The position numbers and the translations under genes were made by a program. DNA of 64,000 bases, from the NCBI GenBank assembly GCA_022836615.1, contig MU405313.1, positions 62,001 through 126,000 on the forward strand, in the 5' to 3' direction. The first letter of the stretch is position 1. The number at the start of each line of letters is the position of its first letter. The DNA is from Annulohypoxylon bovei var. microspora. Lineage: Eukaryota > Ascomycota > Sordariomycetes > Xylariales > Hypoxylaceae. This document shows, piece by piece, positions 60,185 through 64,000 of the stretch. Under the pieces are notes generated by a model, which saw only the letters and a program-made list of their open reading frames with translations, searched no databases and was not told the origin of the DNA.

Positions 60185-63100
60185 CTACCACGTATCCGGA
60201 CCGAAATGACTTCCGTTCGGCACCGTGTTGTAAGAGCAAGCCTGCCAGTCGCAGCCTTGTTTATAAACCTCCGTTCCCCACCAACTGAACCCATCCATCC
60301 AGCCCGGGTATATGAACCCGAAGAAGACGATGACGATGCCGAAAGCCAGGCCCGAGTCGAGCGCTGCGCTGAGCGTCATCGTGTACTTGGCCCACCATGC
60401 CGAGGCGCGGTTCTTGATCAGGTAGTTGAAGATATAGCAGACCACCGCCCAGACCGAGAAGTTGAGGCCTGTCGCCGGCGGGATCCAGCTCAGCGACCCG
60501 AATAGGACGGGCAGGTTGATCTTTCGCACGATGCTGGACTTTTTGTTGCGGCCGTAAAGCCACAGCGGTATCGGGGCGACGGCTCCGATGAGAAAGCACC
60601 ATACCAGAGGGCGATAGGTCGCATTTGGTCCGAAGAACTCTGCAGGTCCGACAACGCCCCACAATATGGAACCGTTGAAGTGAACTCGAGCTATCGGGCA
60701 GGTGAATCCGTTGATGGCTTGAGTAGTGCATATCCCCGGTACGTTAATGAACATCCAGTTCAGTACGAAAATTTGCGTGATCGAAGAGACGATCGTCGCG
60801 ACCATCTGCACCGAGAATAAAAGCCTCGGCGGGATCTTCATATAATGTCCTAATTTCAGATCTGCTGCGAACTTGATGCCCTGGGCAGATGAAATGTAGC
60901 CGTAAGTCACGAAGACCATGTTAGCGACGGGTCTCCCGGGAAAGACAACACCGCATATGAGCTGACAGATAAGATATATGCTGCTGTGCTGGTTTGTCAC
61001 TGCCATGACGATACCGATGGGTATGAACAGCACGGCACAAATTCCAAGGGCGAGCAGTAACCCATACCACGGTAGATGAATCGGATAGCTGTTTGCGTGT
61101 AAGCGAATGAGTCCGGATACAAAAAACATAGTGGACTCACTATTCGACGACAAAAATGCCAATTGCCGTCATCGACACAAATGTCAACAAATACCATGTT
61201 ATTGGCGCATCTCTATATTTCCTCATAAGGCGATTATGGACATCCTCATGACTCAAAATATTGTCGAAAGTTGAACTCGACCTCGTGACGTTAGGACGAT
61301 CTCCATTAGGGACTCCTCCGTTGTTTTCGCTCTGGAGCGGTTGGTAGGTCGGTCTACCATCTTCTTCTGCCTCCTTTAGGGAACGTTTCCACTGAACGTA
61401 TATATCCTTGCCGTGCCAGCAAGTAGTGTGCGTGAGGAGCGATGCTAGTCCAGCGAACTGAAGTCCGTAACTGAGGACATAGGTGATCGGAAGAAATACC
61501 CGGCTATACTTCGAGTACGCTTCTCTGTCGAAGAGAAAATCCGCCGTGAGGATTTTGCTGACATCGTATATCTTGCCGGTGTTGTCAAAAACCGACGACG
61601 AAAGAATCGGCATGTAAGACGAGTAAAATAAGTTGGAATAATATCCAATCGGCGCGATAATCCACATCACTATCACCAAACCACCGATGACATTCATGGC
61701 AGCCCAAAATGGTGTTAGCAGAGGCGATCCAATGTACGCGACCTGCGCCCAGTCAAAAGTGAGCGGGAATAGTCCTAGGCCAGAGGCAACTCCAAAAAGA
61801 TTCGCGACTACAGGATTATTCGGAGCAAACCAAGTGATCACGTTGAAATAACTTAACGCTGGCATTAATAAGCCAGGAAGGAAGTAGAACAAAAACCCAG
61901 ATATCCAGACGATGAAGAAGAACTTCCATCTGCTTATCCGCCACCCATTTGCTGGTTTGTTCTCTTCTTTATGTAAGGTTGTGAACATGGCAGCAGACAT
62001 CAAAGTGCCAGGCCAGATCATCCCGGCAGGGCGCACTAGGAAGCGCCTCGTCAACCCGGCAAAGGTATAACCCAAAATTTGGGTGGAGAGCGTGAGTAGT
62101 AGTTGGTAAACAATGCTAACATCTTGTTTATAGAACTGGGTTTGCTCAACGATGATGTCTGTCGCGAACGCAAACCCGAAAGACACGTTACTGCTCACAT
62201 ATACGCAGCTATGTTCTTTTTCATTCCAAGAGCCTTGGGCTAGCCACAGGCGAAGACGTCCAAGCCGGCTTCTCTCTTTCAGAGCCGCTGGCGCATGACC
62301 GTCTCTGCATGGGGAGACTGGCCTATCTATTCGCACGCCCTCTTCGAACTCCTCCGGAGGATCGTCCGACCGCTTTAGAAAAAAATCCCACAAGAGACCA
62401 AGGGGATGAACGAGAAGTAGGGCTATGACAGGTGTAATCGAAACGCTAGGGTATCTCAAGGAGAAGAAGAGATTTGTGGAAGAACCAAGTATGGAGAATA
62501 GGGTAGACAATATCCACATGCGAGGAGTATTTATGGATAGGGACGTATTGTCGGTTGGGGAGACTGAAGCGCGAACTTGAGGATATGGGGAATTATCGGG
62601 GGGATCAGGGTCGGATCCATCGTTCGCACCGTCGTCGCCGTCGTCGTCAACAGCGGAGCTATCCGACTTTACATCGGGGGCCAGGTCGTTTGTCAAAGTC
62701 CTTTCGCCAATACTAAAGCGACCCTCGGGTCCGTCAGCCACTGATGACCCTCCAATCTGTTCAGATTGACTCTTTCTCCTCCGGCTTAAGGTAGACGTGC
62801 TCGTCTGAAAGGTCGCCGAACGACCAGCGTCGACGGAGTGATGTCGCCTAGAGTGGTAGCTATCCGCGCTGATTCTTCTGCTCGGCGATATTAAACCATC
62901 GCCTTCAGTATCGGAGTCGCTGGTTTCGGGATGTACAGGGGCGGCTCCGTAAGAGCCAGTTCCGAACCCAGGCGAGGAGCGGATCAGAAGGGGGGCTTTT
63001 GACATGATCCTTGAACCTCCTCGGCTTTCGACGGCAGGGTTAAGATTCGTCTCCTCGTAGTCGAGTTCGGTGTATTGGAAGTCATGGCTCGAGCTCGACG

Positions 63101-63431
63101 GAGAGCGAGGAGTACTAATAGGGAAAGCGGGCGAGGATGACAAGAAGGCAGCAGTATTTGTATCTTGAGAAGTTAGCGGCGTGGGGTCTGAGACTGAGAC
63201 TGGATCTGGTGCGGGTATAGGCAGGCATAGTTGGGCGGAGCTCCTGCTTGTGTTGGTGTTTATGGGTCGCAATGGGAGGATTTCAGATTGGTCATTGTGC
63301 ACATCTTGGGGGTCTCGGGGCATAAGCGATAAATTATCCCTGCTGTTTGAGGAAATCGACGGCATTTTTTGGCCTAACGTTACGTAGCCGCAGCTGCGAT
63401 AGTTTTGGTCATCCCACGCAGGAAGGCGCAC
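60185..63431 (-). CDS. OPT-family oligopeptide transporter with long N-terminal extension
   Basis: Proton-coupled oligopeptide transporter of the OPT family, a polytopic plasma-membrane or organellar protein. Exons 63431-61141 and 61088-60185 join at phase 2 across a 52-nt intron, giving 1064 residues. The first about 310 residues are hydrophilic, Ser/Asp/Pro-rich and without membrane segments; the membrane part starts near MWILSTLFSILGSSTNLFFSLRYP. Family motifs seen: SLRYPSVSITPVIALLLVHPLG, the NPG-motif region altered to SWNEKEHSCVYVSSNVSFGFAFATD, WPGTLMSAAMFTTLHK, ALSYFNVITWFAPNNPVVANLFG, and in exon 2 CQLICGVVFPGRPVANMVFVTYGY and KLGHYMKIPPRLLFSVQM. The C-terminus ends near FGFIYPGWMDGFSWWG. 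Typical OPTs have 700-900 residues, so the extension is long. Met23 (MPSISSNSRDNLSLM) is an alternative start. Confidence 0.92.
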
Positions 63432-64000
63432 TTTTGGATTTACACGAACTACGCTGATGGTACGGAGGGTACTTGCAAGGCTACAAAAACGTAAGTCTAA
63501 TAAGTGGGTTTCCTAATGCTAATGCTCGATGAAGGTTGCCGCCCAGAATGGCGTCAAAATAAACGGAGCATGTGCTAATGCCACTGTATTGGACTGTGTG
63601 CTAATCTATCCCATCATTACCTAATTAGCCTTGACCGCTATTCAAAATATGTGTAAGTTACTTAGATAGGTACTCCAAGGGATAATTCAGACCACAGTGC
63701 AATACAGTAACAATAACACGAATTCGCACATGCTCCATTTATTTTGACGCCATTCTGCCGCCGAACGGGAAGAGTGGAGGTTAAGAGCTATCCGAGGTAC
63801 CCCTACTCGTAGGTGCTTTGGGTACCTACCTAAGTACTATGCACGTGTAATGCAATGATACCTGTGCTACATTTTGTAGCACTTTCGTGCCGTGCCGGAC
63901 GGACAAGATCGGCTAAGCCGGGGTTGTACTTCATATGCCTCCGATTTCCTAATTGAAGCTAGAAGAGTCGAGATTTTGTACTCCTATATATTTTGTGTAG
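63432..64000. other. Upstream region of the OPT gene to the window end
   Basis: About 570 bp ahead of the OPT start. It contains the MITE-like element described separately and a ggtacctacctaagtac motif near 63822. No coding sequence is supported. Confidence 0.5.
63539..63762. mobile_element. MITE-like element with 32-bp TIRs and 5-bp target duplication
   Basis: Left terminal inverted repeat 63544-63575 begins CAGAATGGCGTCAAAATAAA; the right one (63726-63757) is its reverse complement with one mismatch in 32. The element of 214 bp is flanked by CCGCC on both sides (63539-63543 and 63758-63762), a good target-site duplication. A second subterminal pair, built on ACTGTATTG and GACTGTG-like sequence (about 63584-63613 and its partner about 63683-63712), extends the symmetry, so most of the element can fold into a hairpin. 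It has no coding capacity. The 5-bp duplication and the TIR start do not let me name a superfamily. Confidence 0.75.

Overview
This window comes from the nuclear genome of a filamentous ascomycete (Pezizomycotina), most likely a sordariomycete. The evidence is the intron style: mostly 49-120 nt, GTANGT-type donors, CTAAC/CTGAC branch sites just upstream of NAG. The protein set fits too: fungal kinesin-1, Csn12, a GH132 SUN protein, fungal SLATT, a GPI-anchored wall protein and a Gal4-type regulator. I cannot assign a genus. There is no bacterial operon structure, rRNA, CRISPR array or convincing tRNA.

Layout. 1-13.4 kb is gene-dense housekeeping sequence: the 3' part of a GPI-anchored SUN/GH132 wall protein (+), csn12 (-), a mitochondrial acetyl-CoA acetyltransferase (-) divergent from the E2 enzyme rad6 (+), and a kinesin-1 heavy chain (+). 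From 13.4 to 47.8 kb the window is gene-poor. It holds a hexose transporter (19.05-20.76 kb), a small ubiquitin C-terminal hydrolase (22.86-23.65 kb), a Zn2Cys6 transcription factor with about ten introns and a 9-nt microexon (27.44-30.44 kb), and one 53-residue cysteine-rich protein gene (38.09-38.25 kb) that sits alone in a 17-kb desert. The rest of that tract shows only short ORFs without recognisable domains, small hairpins, short tandem repeats and an AT-rich block (about 46.9-47.6 kb). From 47.8 to 63.4 kb gene density is normal again: an ABCF ATPase (-), a DAG/sphingosine-kinase-like protein (-) and tRNA methyltransferase trm1 (-); then a SLATT-domain membrane protein (+), a fringe-like type II glycosyltransferase (+) and an OPT-family oligopeptide transporter (-). 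A 214-bp MITE-like element with 32-bp terminal inverted repeats and a 5-bp target duplication lies at 63.5-63.8 kb.

The genes do not form one pathway or a biosynthetic cluster. Three touch the ubiquitin/PCI world (csn12, rad6, the UCH), two are transporters, two concern the cell envelope or secretory route (GH132 and the glycosyltransferase), and two concern translation or tRNA (ABCF, trm1). Gene models below were spliced by hand from reading frame, splice signals and family motifs. The points that most deserve a second look are the microexon that completes the zinc cluster, the isolated 53-aa gene, the MITE, an apparent roughly 100-residue deletion in the kinesin coiled coil, and the stand-alone SLATT protein.
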